Made by a program: the position numbers and the translations under genes | In this document: one piece after another, positions 1 through 7,026 of the stretch | Numbering within the stretch: position 1 is the stretch's first letter | How the letters are laid out: each line of letters starts with the position of its first letter | Source: JBDTMC01 sp039934475 | GTDB taxonomy: Bacteria > Acidobacteriota > Terriglobia > Bryobacterales > Bryobacteraceae | Assembly (NCBI GenBank): GCA_039934475.1 | Contig: JBDTMC010000246.1 | Location: 1-11,686 of the forward strand | Direction: 5' to 3' | DNA length: 11,686 nt | The notes under the pieces: generated by a model | The model's input: only the letters and a program-made list of their open reading frames with translations | The model's database searches: none | Told to the model about the DNA's origin: nothing

Positions 1-323
1 TTGCGGATCTCGTCCATGCCGAGATCTTCGAAGAACCCGCGCAACCCCAATCCCGCGTACTGCACTACCCCGTCAATCCGCCCCGCCGCTGCCATGATCG
101 ATCCGATCGCGGCATCAATCTGATCTTGTTTGGTGACGTCCATGCGCACCACTTCGATGGTGACGCCTCGCTCCGCCGCTTCCTTCTTCAGCGCCTCACC
201 CTCGGGCGCGGTGAGGACCGATCCGAACACCCTGTAGCCTTCAGACGCCAATAGCAACGATGTCGCAAGGCCGAATCCGGATCCCGCGCCGGTGACGAGT
301 ATCACTTCCTTGTTCTGCTTCAT
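1..323 (-). CDS. Short-chain dehydrogenase/reductase, N-terminal part (runs off left edge)
   Basis: The first 107 residues of an NAD(P)-dependent Rossmann-fold oxidoreductase are visible. The chain starts MKQNKEVILVTGAGSGFG, so the nucleotide-binding glycine motif TGAGSGFG lies at about residues 11-18. The usual strand-helix pattern follows, then an acidic MDVT segment at about 61-64. The next conserved element, normally NNAG, reads QYAG here and is followed by LGLRGFFEDL. The ATG at 323 is preceded by AGAGG five bases upstream, a good ribosome-binding site. The catalytic Ser-Tyr-Lys lies beyond the window edge and cannot be checked. The gene starts 42 bp after the stop of an acyl carrier protein gene on the same strand. 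This suggests it reduces a carrier-bound or otherwise acyl-type carbonyl (FabG-like role), but the substrate is not shown by the sequence. Family membership is nearly certain; the role is inferred. Confidence 0.9.
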   Translation of the reverse strand, partial: MKQNKEVILVTGAGSGFGLATSLLLASEGYRVFGSVLTAPEGEALKKEAAERGVTIEVVRMDVTKQDQIDAAIGSIMAAAGRIDGVVQYAGLGLRGFFEDLGMDEIR

Positions 324-365
324 CTTTACCTCTGGCTCTTTTGACTTACACTCCGGTACATCGGC

Positions 366-656
366 TCAGGATTTTCCATTCAAATGCAAATCCACGAAAT
401 CCACCATTTCTGAGATCGATAGATCCTTCTGCTTCTCGCCGATCTCGGCCAGTAGTTCCGCGAAGGGCATCTGCTTCTGGTAGTGCTCCTGAATCGCCGT
501 CCCCAGCACCACGGCATCCAGAGACTCCAGGCCAAGCTCGCTGAACAGTAGGGAATTCGGGCCTACTTCCTGCGAATAGTCCCAATCCTTGGACAGTTCC
601 GCCAATGTGTTGACAAGATAATCCAAAATGTCCTGCCGGGTTGCAGTTATGCTCAT
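366..656 (-). CDS. Acyl carrier protein (free-standing, 96 aa)
   Basis: This is a small carrier protein of the phosphopantetheine-binding fold. The chain begins MSITATRQDILDYLVNTLAE and has a predicted four-helix layout. The attachment motif is LGLESLDAV at about residues 41-49, with Ser45 the expected phosphopantetheine site. The canonical DSL is ESL here. The C-terminal helix LSISEMVDFVDLHL is typical of the family. I chose the ATG at 656 because GGAG lies four bases upstream; an in-frame ATG at 704 would add 16 residues that look unlike an ACP N-terminus and has no good ribosome-binding site. It sits between the zinc-ribbon ACP and the SDR gene on the same strand. It most likely carries acyl or ketide intermediates for the same cytoplasmic pathway. 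Which synthase loads it is not visible here. Confidence 0.9.
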   Translation of the reverse strand: MSITATRQDILDYLVNTLAELSKDWDYSQEVGPNSLLFSELGLESLDAVVLGTAIQEHYQKQMPFAELLAEIGEKQKDLSISEMVDFVDLHLNGKS

Positions 657-713
657 AATTCTCCGTCGGTTTTCTCGTACAGATCGAAACGCTGTGGCCC
701 GCAATGCACACCA

Positions 714-730
714 CCGGGACGCAATCCCGG
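714..730 (-). repeat. Perfect 6-bp inverted repeat between the two ACP genes
   Basis: CCGGGA and TCCCGG face each other across a 5-base loop, inside the 111-bp gap between the two carrier-protein genes. An alternative pairing, CCACCG with CGGTGG (711-716 and 733-738), overlaps it. No T-run follows on either strand, so it is not a classical intrinsic terminator. It may act as an RNA processing or stability element between the two cistrons, or it may mean nothing. Confidence 0.35.
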
Positions 731-767
731 AACGGTGGCTTGGATTTGTGTCGCCGGGGACTTCAAC

Positions 768-1385
768 TCAGGCCGAGGGCGCTGCGTCTGCCGTCGACGC
801 CGGGGTTCCCTGGGCGGGCAAATACTCTTTTTCGTAATACTCTTTTACCCACTCGCGGTTTAGTTCCTCGCCCGATCGTAAGGCCACTTCGTAGCCGCAG
901 GCGTTGCACTTCATCCGGAATCCGGCAATCGGCGCCAGCGGGGCGCCACATGTCGGGCACGTTAATGGCGTGTGCGCAGCCAGACCTTGAATCATGCGTA
1001 CCCAGCTGTGTACCTTCAGAAAGTACGTCGTCAGAACTTCTACCGAAACGTCACCCGAAAACAGGTGCTGGTCTGATTCCGGCATGCGCTTCTTCAATAG
1101 CTCTTTGCCGGCCTCGCTCAGCTGGCCATCCTTGTACAGGACATCCTGTCCGAACACATCGGACGCCGTTTCCAGAATGTTTTTCTCCGGAAGCCAGATA
1201 TTAAACTCCGACTCCGTCTCCATCGTAATCTCGATTAAGTCGAGCGACTCGGCGCCAAGGTCAGTCGTCAGGCTCGCATCCGGTGTCACCTTGGCGGCAT
1301 CCACGCGCAGGCTCTTCGCGACAATCCGAGAGAATCGCTCCAGAACGTCCGCGTCGCTTAACCCTTGTACTCCAGACTCCGCCAT
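768..1385 (-). CDS. Acyl carrier protein fused to a C-terminal zinc ribbon (205 aa)
   Basis: Residues 1 to about 85 form an ACP domain with the attachment motif DLGAESLDLIE at 42-52. Ser47 is the predicted phosphopantetheine serine, again in ESL rather than DSL. A charged and then amphipathic, probably helical region follows (about 86-138). Next comes a four-cysteine zinc ribbon: CPTC at 143-146 and CNAC at 160-163, 13 residues apart. The C-terminus has a charged helix (EELNREWVKEYYEKEY) and an Ala/Pro/Ser/Thr-rich tail. A typical free ACP is about 80 residues, so the second half is an addition. The ATG at 1385 is favoured by AAGGAG five bases upstream; the frame stays open to 1493 but the extra 36 residues do not look conserved. 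It is the first gene of the ACP-ACP-SDR group. The ribbon may dock a partner enzyme; I do not recognise this exact architecture from a named system. Confidence 0.85.
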   Translation of the reverse strand: MAESGVQGLSDADVLERFSRIVAKSLRVDAAKVTPDASLTTDLGAESLDLIEITMETESEFNIWLPEKNILETASDVFGQDVLYKDGQLSEAGKELLKKRMPESDQHLFSGDVSVEVLTTYFLKVHSWVRMIQGLAAHTPLTCPTCGAPLAPIAGFRMKCNACGYEVALRSGEELNREWVKEYYEKEYLPAQGTPASTADAAPSA

Positions 1386-1666
1386 CGCGTCTCCTTTTTC
1401 CCGCCAGCTCGTCTCGTTCCAGTGAACCACGCCGGACGAACTATTGCTTCCGGTTTCACCGCTTGCGGTTCTTACGGGAGCGGGATTAGCCAACCGATCA
1501 AGTGCTGGAATCTGCCCCCAGAGTGGGCTTCTTGTGGCGCCTTAATTCCTTGCATCTTAGCGCAGCACAATCATTTACCGATAATTTCATATGGTCTCTG
1601 GTTTCGCACCTAAAGTCAATTGCAGAGCCCTTCCCCGTGTATAGGACTTTAGCCGGGTTGGTACTA
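1386..1666. other. Gap between pump operon and ACP cluster; probable promoter region
   Basis: These 281 bp separate the last pump gene from the first carrier-protein gene, both on the minus strand. This is far wider than any gap inside the pump operon, so the ACP genes probably have their own promoter here. On the minus strand a TTGACT hexamer lies at 1619-1614, but no good -10 box follows at 16-18 bp; the nearest AT-rich stretch (1593-1580) is too far for a confident call. Short inverted repeats occur (ACCGC/GCGGT near 1458-1469; GCCC/GGGC near 1514-1528), none followed by a T-run. No credible coding sequence or clear terminator was found. Confidence 0.4.
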
Positions 1667-2812
1667 TTAGTCCAGCCTCTTGTGGAATCGGTTCGCAGCT
1701 GCCAGCAGAATCAAGGTTCCGTAGATCGCCAGGCACGTCATCTGTGGCCACAAAACATCAATCCCCGTCCCTCGCAGGAAAATCCCGCGCACAATCTCCA
1801 CGAAGTAGCGCAAGGGGTTGAGGTAGGTGAGGTATTGCACCACCTCCGGCATGTTGCGAATAGGGAACGCAAAGCCGCTCAACATAAACGTCGGGGTGGC
1901 GAAGAAGAACGACGACATCAGCGCCTGCTGCTGCGTCTTGGAAATCGTGGAGATAAAAAGCCCCGTGCCCAGGCTGGTCATCAGGAACAGCGTCGCGCAG
2001 AACAATAGCAACAGGAAGTTACCGCGGAACGGGACATGGAACACCAGCAGCGCCAGCGTGGTCACCATCATCACGTCCATCAACCCGACCGCCGCAAACG
2101 GCAGCGTCTTCCCGATCATCAGTTCCAGCGGCCGGATAGGCGTTACCATCAATTGCTCCATCGTGCCCATTTCCTTCTCTCGCACAATGCCCATGGCCGT
2201 CAGCATTACTGTCACCACCATGATCAGATTCGTCATCACGCCCGGCACAAAGTAGTTCCGGCTTCGCAGGTCGGGATTAAACCAGACGCGCGACCGGGTG
2301 TCGATTTGCGGCGCCCGCAGCGACACATTGCCTCCGCTCGCCATCGCTCGTCGAATCTGTTGCTCAATCGTGATATTGCGGTCATAGCCAGCCACAATCT
2401 CTGAGGCATAACTCTGAACTAGCGACGCCGTATTGGAATTGGTGCCGTCGATCAACAACTGCACCGAAGCGTTCCGCGCCCGTTCCAAATCCTTGGCGAA
2501 TCCCGGCAGAACGCGCACCACCGCCAGCACGCGGCCTTCGTCCAACAGTTTGCGCGCCTCCTCTTCACTTTGCGGGTACGCCTGGACTTCAAAGCGTCCC
2601 GAGCCCGAGAAAGCGGCCATCAGATCGCGGCTCATCGGCGAGTGGTCCTCGTCCATGAAGGCCGTCTTGATATGATCCACGTCCAGGTTCACCGCATAGC
2701 CGAAGACGATCAACTGGATCATCGGCGGTATGAAGAGCGCGGTGCGGGTCCGCCGGTTGCGGAACACCTGGAGAAGTTCTTTGCGGATGATTTCGGCGAT
2801 ACGTTCCCACAT
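1667..2812 (-). CDS. ABC-2 type transporter permease, second subunit (YbhR-like)
   Basis: This 381-residue inner-membrane permease has the ABC-2 layout. There is a short cytoplasmic start and a first membrane segment (about 25-42). A large extracytoplasmic domain follows (about 43-185, including LLIDGTNSNTASLVQSYASE). A block of five membrane segments runs from about 188 to the C-terminus. The cytoplasmic coupling motif EKEMGTMEQLMVTPIRP lies at about 212-228. Length and order match the YhhJ/YbhR/YbhS group. It starts 4 bp after the stop of the preceding permease, so the two are co-transcribed and probably form a heterodimeric membrane channel. The two share GTMEQLM.TP, HVPFRG and the GIFL.G.G end motif, showing an old duplication. 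The pump's substrate is not evident. It is the last gene of the operon. Confidence 0.93.
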   Translation of the reverse strand: MWERIAEIIRKELLQVFRNRRTRTALFIPPMIQLIVFGYAVNLDVDHIKTAFMDEDHSPMSRDLMAAFSGSGRFEVQAYPQSEEEARKLLDEGRVLAVVRVLPGFAKDLERARNASVQLLIDGTNSNTASLVQSYASEIVAGYDRNITIEQQIRRAMASGGNVSLRAPQIDTRSRVWFNPDLRSRNYFVPGVMTNLIMVVTVMLTAMGIVREKEMGTMEQLMVTPIRPLELMIGKTLPFAAVGLMDVMMVTTLALLVFHVPFRGNFLLLLFCATLFLMTSLGTGLFISTISKTQQQALMSSFFFATPTFMLSGFAFPIRNMPEVVQYLTYLNPLRYFVEIVRGIFLRGTGIDVLWPQMTCLAIYGTLILLAAANRFHKRLD

Positions 2813-2816
2813 GGTA

Positions 2817-3950
2817 TTAGGCCAGCTTCTGTCTGAGCTTTAAAGTCGCTCCGGTAAACACGATGCTTGCGAAGGCAATCAGGAACAGGACTTCCACCCA
2901 CAACACTTCCAGGCCAACGCCCTTCAGGAAGATCCCTTTCAAAATAGTCACGAAGTAGCGCGCCGGCACCATATAGGTGATGCCCTGAATCACCGGCGGC
3001 ATGTTCTCAATCGCCCACACGAACCCGGAAAGCACCATCGAAGGCAGGAACGAAGTCACAATGCCCATCTGGTACGCCAGCAGCTGCGACTTTGCCACAG
3101 CCGACAAGAAGATGCCCCAGCACAGAGCGCCGAAAAGAAAGATGCAGGTGGTGGCGCCCAACAGCAAGATGTCCCCCCGGAATGGCACATGGAACAGAAA
3201 AATGCCGACAACAACCGCTAACACCGCGTCCGCCGCGCCCACAACAAAGAACGCGAGCATCTTGCCCAGCACAATCTCCGCCGGCCGCAGCGGCGTAGAC
3301 ATCAGCTGCTCCATCGTCCCCATCTCCCATTCGCGAGCGATGGTGAGAGACGTCAACAGAGCGGCGATGATCATCAACATGACGGCAATCAACCCCGGCA
3401 CCACGTAATTGCGCGAGTCGAGCGTGCTGTTGTACCAGATGCGCTGGCGCAGGTCGAGCGGCACCCGCGGCGTCCACCCGGCGCGTATGTTCTGCGATTC
3501 ACTGCGCAATTGAAATGCATAGGATCGCGTCAGCCCGGAAACATAGCCCAGCGCGATTGTCGCTGTGTTCGAATCGCTGCCATCGATCAACACCTGGATT
3601 TCGGTCTTCTGCGCGCCTTCGATCTTTTCGCCGTATCCTTGCGGCACCACAATCCCCATCAACACCCGTCCGCGATCGATCTGGTATTCGATCTCTTTGT
3701 AGTCCTTCACGTAACCCTTGATCTGAAAAAACCGCGTGGCTTCGAATTTCTGCAGCAGTTCACGGCTGCGCGGCGTCTTGTCCGCGTCATAGACCAAAGT
3801 CGGAATGCGGTCCACATCCAGGCTCAACGCGTAGCCAAAGAGCATCAGCATCAGGCACGGTTCAAACAGTGCCATCAGCAAGCTGCGAGGGTCGCGAATA
3901 ATGTGGCGGAACTCCTTTAGGAATACCGCCCGCACACGCCGGTAGGTCAT
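2817..3950 (-). CDS. ABC-2 type transporter permease, first subunit (YbhS-like)
   Basis: This 377-residue integral membrane protein is paralogous to the following permease. It starts with MTYRRVRAVFLKEFRHIIRD. A first membrane helix lies at about 23-43 and an extracytoplasmic domain at about 44-180 (VLIDGSDSNTATIALGY). Membrane segments follow at roughly 183-205, 228-255, 261-283, 290-313 and 347-368. The coupling motif EWEMGTMEQLMSTPLRP occurs near 207-223. Its ATG overlaps the stop of the preceding ATPase gene in an ATGA at 3947-3950, the usual sign of translational coupling. In the E. coli YbhFSR exporter the matching subunit pairs with a second permease and a fused ATPase, and the same assembly is expected here. 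Assignment as YbhS-like rather than YbhR-like rests mainly on gene order. Confidence 0.93.
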   Translation of the reverse strand: MTYRRVRAVFLKEFRHIIRDPRSLLMALFEPCLMLMLFGYALSLDVDRIPTLVYDADKTPRSRELLQKFEATRFFQIKGYVKDYKEIEYQIDRGRVLMGIVVPQGYGEKIEGAQKTEIQVLIDGSDSNTATIALGYVSGLTRSYAFQLRSESQNIRAGWTPRVPLDLRQRIWYNSTLDSRNYVVPGLIAVMLMIIAALLTSLTIAREWEMGTMEQLMSTPLRPAEIVLGKMLAFFVVGAADAVLAVVVGIFLFHVPFRGDILLLGATTCIFLFGALCWGIFLSAVAKSQLLAYQMGIVTSFLPSMVLSGFVWAIENMPPVIQGITYMVPARYFVTILKGIFLKGVGLEVLWVEVLFLIAFASIVFTGATLKLRQKLA

Positions 3951-4903
3951 GCTCTCTTCTTCTCCTCGGCTTCAATCAACGAGACAAACAGATCTTCCAT
4001 CGATGGCGGAATCGATTCCAGCCGCCGTACTTCGATGCCGCGCTCACCAAGGACAGCCCGAATCCGCCCGCTCGCCTCCGCCACATCCGTCACCGTGACG
4101 TGCAAACCGGCGCCGAATACAGCGACTTCATGGATGCCCGCTTCACCTTCCAACGCGCGCATGCTCTCCAGCGGGTCAGAGACATCCAGATGCAGCAAAC
4201 CCTGCTGGTACAAGTCGCGCTTCAGTTCGTGCGGTGCGCCCATGGCGATAATCTTGCCCGCATACATCAACGCCAGGCGATGGCAGTATTCGGCCTCGTC
4301 CATATAGTGCGTAGTGACGAAGATCGTTTGCCCCGCCGCCGAGAGGTCGTGAATCAGGTCCCAGAAACTGCGCCGCGCCAGCGGATCCACACCCGACGTT
4401 GGTTCGTCCAAGAACAAAATCGCCGGTTTGTGTAGAATCGCGCATCCCAGCGCCAGCCGCTGTTTCCAGCCTCCTGGCAGCAGCGCAGTCATCATGTTCT
4501 GCTGCGCTTCCAGCCCCGCCATGCGTAGCGCGTAGGCCTTGCGATCGGGCCGCTCCGCCTTCGGCACGCCATAAATGCCGGAGTAAAAGTCGATGTTCTC
4601 GCCCACCGTCAGATCGTTGTACAAAGAGAATTTCTGCGACACGTAGCCAATGATCTTGCGGATCTGCTCCGGGTCCGTACTCACGTCCACGCCGCCTACC
4701 GACGCCGTGCCCGAAGTCGGCAGCAGCAAGCCCAACAGCATACGGATCGTCGTCGATTTGCCAGCGCCGTTAGGCCCTAGAAATCCGAAGATCTCGCCTT
4801 TCGCCACGCGGAAGGTGATATCGTCCACGGCTACGAAATCGCCGAACCGGATGGTGAGATGCTCCACCTCCACCGCAAATTCCTGACGGTTGATTTCGGT
4901 CAT
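3947..4903 (-). CDS. ABC transporter ATP-binding protein, second half of a split YbhF
   Basis: This 318-residue cytoplasmic ATPase powers the two ABC-2 permeases. Visible motifs are Walker A GPNGAGKS (43-50), Q-loop SQKFSLY (about 89-95), signature LPGGW (142-146), Walker B ILFLDE (162-167, catalytic Glu167), D-loop SGVDP, and H-loop VTTHYMDEAE with His199. The signature departs from LSGGQ by having Pro at the serine position, while all Walker and H-loop residues are intact. A C-terminal domain of about 90 residues ends in the SMEDLFVSLIEAEE motif seen in drug-export ATPases. It starts 3 bp after the previous ATPase gene and overlaps the next permease by 4 bp. Its features match the C-terminal half of E. 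coli YbhF, as I recall that sequence. Confidence 0.93.
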   Translation of the reverse strand: MTEINRQEFAVEVEHLTIRFGDFVAVDDITFRVAKGEIFGFLGPNGAGKSTTIRMLLGLLLPTSGTASVGGVDVSTDPEQIRKIIGYVSQKFSLYNDLTVGENIDFYSGIYGVPKAERPDRKAYALRMAGLEAQQNMMTALLPGGWKQRLALGCAILHKPAILFLDEPTSGVDPLARRSFWDLIHDLSAAGQTIFVTTHYMDEAEYCHRLALMYAGKIIAMGAPHELKRDLYQQGLLHLDVSDPLESMRALEGEAGIHEVAVFGAGLHVTVTDVAEASGRIRAVLGERGIEVRRLESIPPSMEDLFVSLIEAEEKKRA

Positions 4904-4906
4904 GTC

Positions 4907-5836
4907 CTATTTCCCCGCTTCCACCGGCAGATCGGCCTTCCGCATCGTCGCGATAAACACGTCTTCCAGCGACGGTACAATCCGATGGAACTCACCCGAT
5001 CCATACTCGGCTCGCAGCTTGTCCGGAGTCGTCATCTTCGGATCCAAAAACAAATGCAGCGTGCTCCCGAACGGATGAACGCTGGTCACCCCGCCCATGG
5101 TCTGCAGACGTTCCCGGCCGGCCCTCAAATCGTCCACTTCCACTTCGTAACAGTCCTCGGCGAACGAGTTCCGCAGCGTCTCCGGATTGTCGCAGCGAAT
5201 CATTTTGCCGCGATGCATCAGACCCACGCGGTTGCAGCGCTCCGCTTCGTCCAGGTAGGCGGTTGTTACAAAGACAGTCACGCCGTCTTTCACCACCTGG
5301 TAAAGGATGGCCCAGAACTCGCGCCGCGATACCGGGTCCACACCGTTTGTCGGTTCGTCCAGAAACAGTACTTCCGGCCGGTGCAGCAGAGTGCACATCA
5401 AGGCCAGCTTCTGCTTCATGCCGCCCGACAACTTCCCTGCCGGACGTTTGCGGAACGGCGCCATACGCGTCATGTGCAGCAGCTTCGGCATCAGCGCGTC
5501 GCGCTGTTCGTGGGGCACTGCAAACAACTCGGCGTAGAACTCCATGTTCTCGTCCACGGTCAGATCCGTGTACAGGCCGAAGCGCTGCGCCATATAGCCG
5601 ATGCGGTCTTTCACCGCTTCCAGATCGCGGTCCACGTTGTGTCCCGCCACCACCGCCGTGCCCGATGTGGGATGCATCAACCCGCACATCAGCCGCAGCG
5701 TGGTCGTCTTGCCCGCCCCATCCGGGCCTACAAGGCCGAAGATCTCCCCGCGGTATACGGTTAGATCCAGGTGATCCACCGCTACCAGCGTGTCGAACTG
5801 CCTTGTCAGACCGCTCGTTTGGATAATGGCTTCCAT
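4907..5836 (-). CDS. ABC transporter ATP-binding protein, first half of a split YbhF
   Basis: This 309-residue cytoplasmic ATPase has Walker A GPDGAGKT (37-44), Q-loop AQRFGLY (about 83-89), signature LSGGM (136-140), Walker B VLFLDE (156-161, Glu161) and D-loop NGVDP. The H-loop reads TTAYLDEAE: the switch histidine is Ala193. The Asp in GPDG and the loss of the H-loop His both recall the N-terminal half of E. coli YbhF. A C-terminal domain ends with PSLEDVFIATM. The gene lies 9 bp after the adaptor gene and 3 bp before the second ATPase, so the two ATPases are made together and probably heterodimerise. Its canonical signature motif would complete the ATP site formed by the Walker motifs of the partner. 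Confidence 0.93.
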   Translation of the reverse strand: MEAIIQTSGLTRQFDTLVAVDHLDLTVYRGEIFGLVGPDGAGKTTTLRLMCGLMHPTSGTAVVAGHNVDRDLEAVKDRIGYMAQRFGLYTDLTVDENMEFYAELFAVPHEQRDALMPKLLHMTRMAPFRKRPAGKLSGGMKQKLALMCTLLHRPEVLFLDEPTNGVDPVSRREFWAILYQVVKDGVTVFVTTAYLDEAERCNRVGLMHRGKMIRCDNPETLRNSFAEDCYEVEVDDLRAGRERLQTMGGVTSVHPFGSTLHLFLDPKMTTPDKLRAEYGSGEFHRIVPSLEDVFIATMRKADLPVEAGK

Positions 5837-5845
5837 CGCCGGTGT

Positions 5846-7018
5846 CTACTTATCCAGCAGAAGCTCGGCGTCGGCCGGCATGTTCGACTTCAGTTCCTGG
5901 TTCGGATTGTCCACTTCGATCTTGATCCGGTACACCAGCTTCACCCGCTCCTCCGTCGTCTGAATCTGCTTCGGAGTGAATTCGGCGTCCGACGAGATAA
6001 ACGAAACACGCCCGTTGTACTGCTTCCCGGGATACGCGTCCGTTGTGACGATGGCTTTCGATCCCATCTTGACCCGCCCCAAATCTTTGGCGTTGATGTA
6101 GCCCCTCATCCACGGCTTAGCCAGGTCGCCAATCGTCGCCACCGATGTTCCCGGAGCCAATACTTCGCCCGGGTCGGCCGATTTCACCAGCACTACGCCC
6201 GAGATCGGCGACGTCGCCGTCATATCGGCAAGCTGCGTATCGATCAATGCCAGCTGAGCCTTGGCGCGGTTGATATCAGCCTGGCGCGCCACCAGTTCCT
6301 GCTGCCGCCGCAGCAATTCCAACTTGCCGGCTTCCGAGGCGCGCAGACCCGCCTTGGCGCGGTTCAACTGCGCCGACGCTCCGTCCACCTGCTCCGTACG
6401 CGCACCTGCCAATACCAGCGCCGCTCGCTCTCTCGCTTGACTAAAGGTAGCCTCGGAGGTTTCAAAGCGTGTTCGGGCCGCATCGAACTGCGCATTGGAG
6501 ATGTCGTCATTCTTGTGCAGAGTCTGGGCGCGTTCCCAGTCCCTCTTGGCGCGCTCATAATCGGACTTCGCCGCTTCCACCGCCGACTTTGCTTCCTGCA
6601 CTTCCTGCGGACGCGCACCGGATTTCAGTTCTCTCAGCCGCGCGTCAGCCGCCGATATATCCGCCGTCCGCGCATCGGTGTCCGCAGCCAGAGCCTGGGT
6701 CTGATACTGCAATCCCGTTTGCGTTTGCAGCAGCACGGATTGCGCGCCGGCCAGAGTCGCCAGGGCGTTATCTTTTTGCCGTAGCAATTGCTCCGGGTCC
6801 AGGCGTGCGATCACCTGTCCCTTATCGACGTGACTTCCCTCGGTGACGGCGACATCAGTCAGCTTCCCGGCCGTCTTGAAGGCGATGTTGATCTGCGTCA
6901 ACTCGACATTGCCTGAGATCCGAATGCGGTCGGTGGGCTCCCCCTGGTTGCTGCGCCAGTAAACAAACGCACCCGAACCGAGGCCCAGAATTATTAGGAA
7001 AAGGACGATCTTTTTCAT
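5846..7018 (-). CDS. HlyD/YbhG-family periplasmic adaptor (membrane fusion protein)
   Basis: This 390-residue adaptor would bridge the inner-membrane ABC pump and the outer-membrane factor. An N-terminal anchor or signal (KKIVLFLIILGLGSGAFVYW) is followed by the first lipoyl half (about 34-74, FKTAGKLTDVAVTEGSHVDKG). A long alpha-helical hairpin follows (about 77-265, rich in Ala, Gln, Arg and Glu). The second lipoyl half is at about 269-300 (SPISGVVLVKSADPGEVLAPG) and a beta-barrel/membrane-proximal part comes last. The C-terminal pattern VSFISSDAEFTPKQIQTTEE then LVYRIKIEV is typical of the YbhG subgroup. It lies 8 bp after the TolC-type gene and 9 bp before the first ATPase. GGAG is found upstream of the ATG but at a rather long spacing of 11 bases. 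Confidence 0.94.
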   Translation of the reverse strand: MKKIVLFLIILGLGSGAFVYWRSNQGEPTDRIRISGNVELTQINIAFKTAGKLTDVAVTEGSHVDKGQVIARLDPEQLLRQKDNALATLAGAQSVLLQTQTGLQYQTQALAADTDARTADISAADARLRELKSGARPQEVQEAKSAVEAAKSDYERAKRDWERAQTLHKNDDISNAQFDAARTRFETSEATFSQARERAALVLAGARTEQVDGASAQLNRAKAGLRASEAGKLELLRRQQELVARQADINRAKAQLALIDTQLADMTATSPISGVVLVKSADPGEVLAPGTSVATIGDLAKPWMRGYINAKDLGRVKMGSKAIVTTDAYPGKQYNGRVSFISSDAEFTPKQIQTTEERVKLVYRIKIEVDNPNQELKSNMPADAELLLDK

Positions 7019-7026
7019 GACTGCTG

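Noticed and set aside
704..1204. 166-codon plus-strand frame across the zinc-ribbon ACP
   Set aside because: The opposite strand has clear ACP and zinc-ribbon motifs and a strong ribosome-binding site; this frame has none.
1458..1469. ACCGC/GCGGT inverted repeat as a terminator of the pump operon
   Set aside because: Five pairs with a two-base loop and no T-run on the minus strand.
1614..1619. TTGACT as the -35 box of an ACP-cluster promoter
   Set aside because: No acceptable -10 box is found at normal spacing. It is kept only as a weak note in the intergenic entry.
4859..5764. 301-codon plus-strand open frame
   Set aside because: Lies antisense to the first ATPase and the end of the second. 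Its composition (His, Arg and Gln rich) is that of a reverse shadow of a GC-rich gene, with no domain motif.
5771..6784. 337-codon plus-strand open frame
   Set aside because: Antisense to the HlyD-type adaptor gene, with low-complexity Arg/His/Leu content and no recognisable domain.
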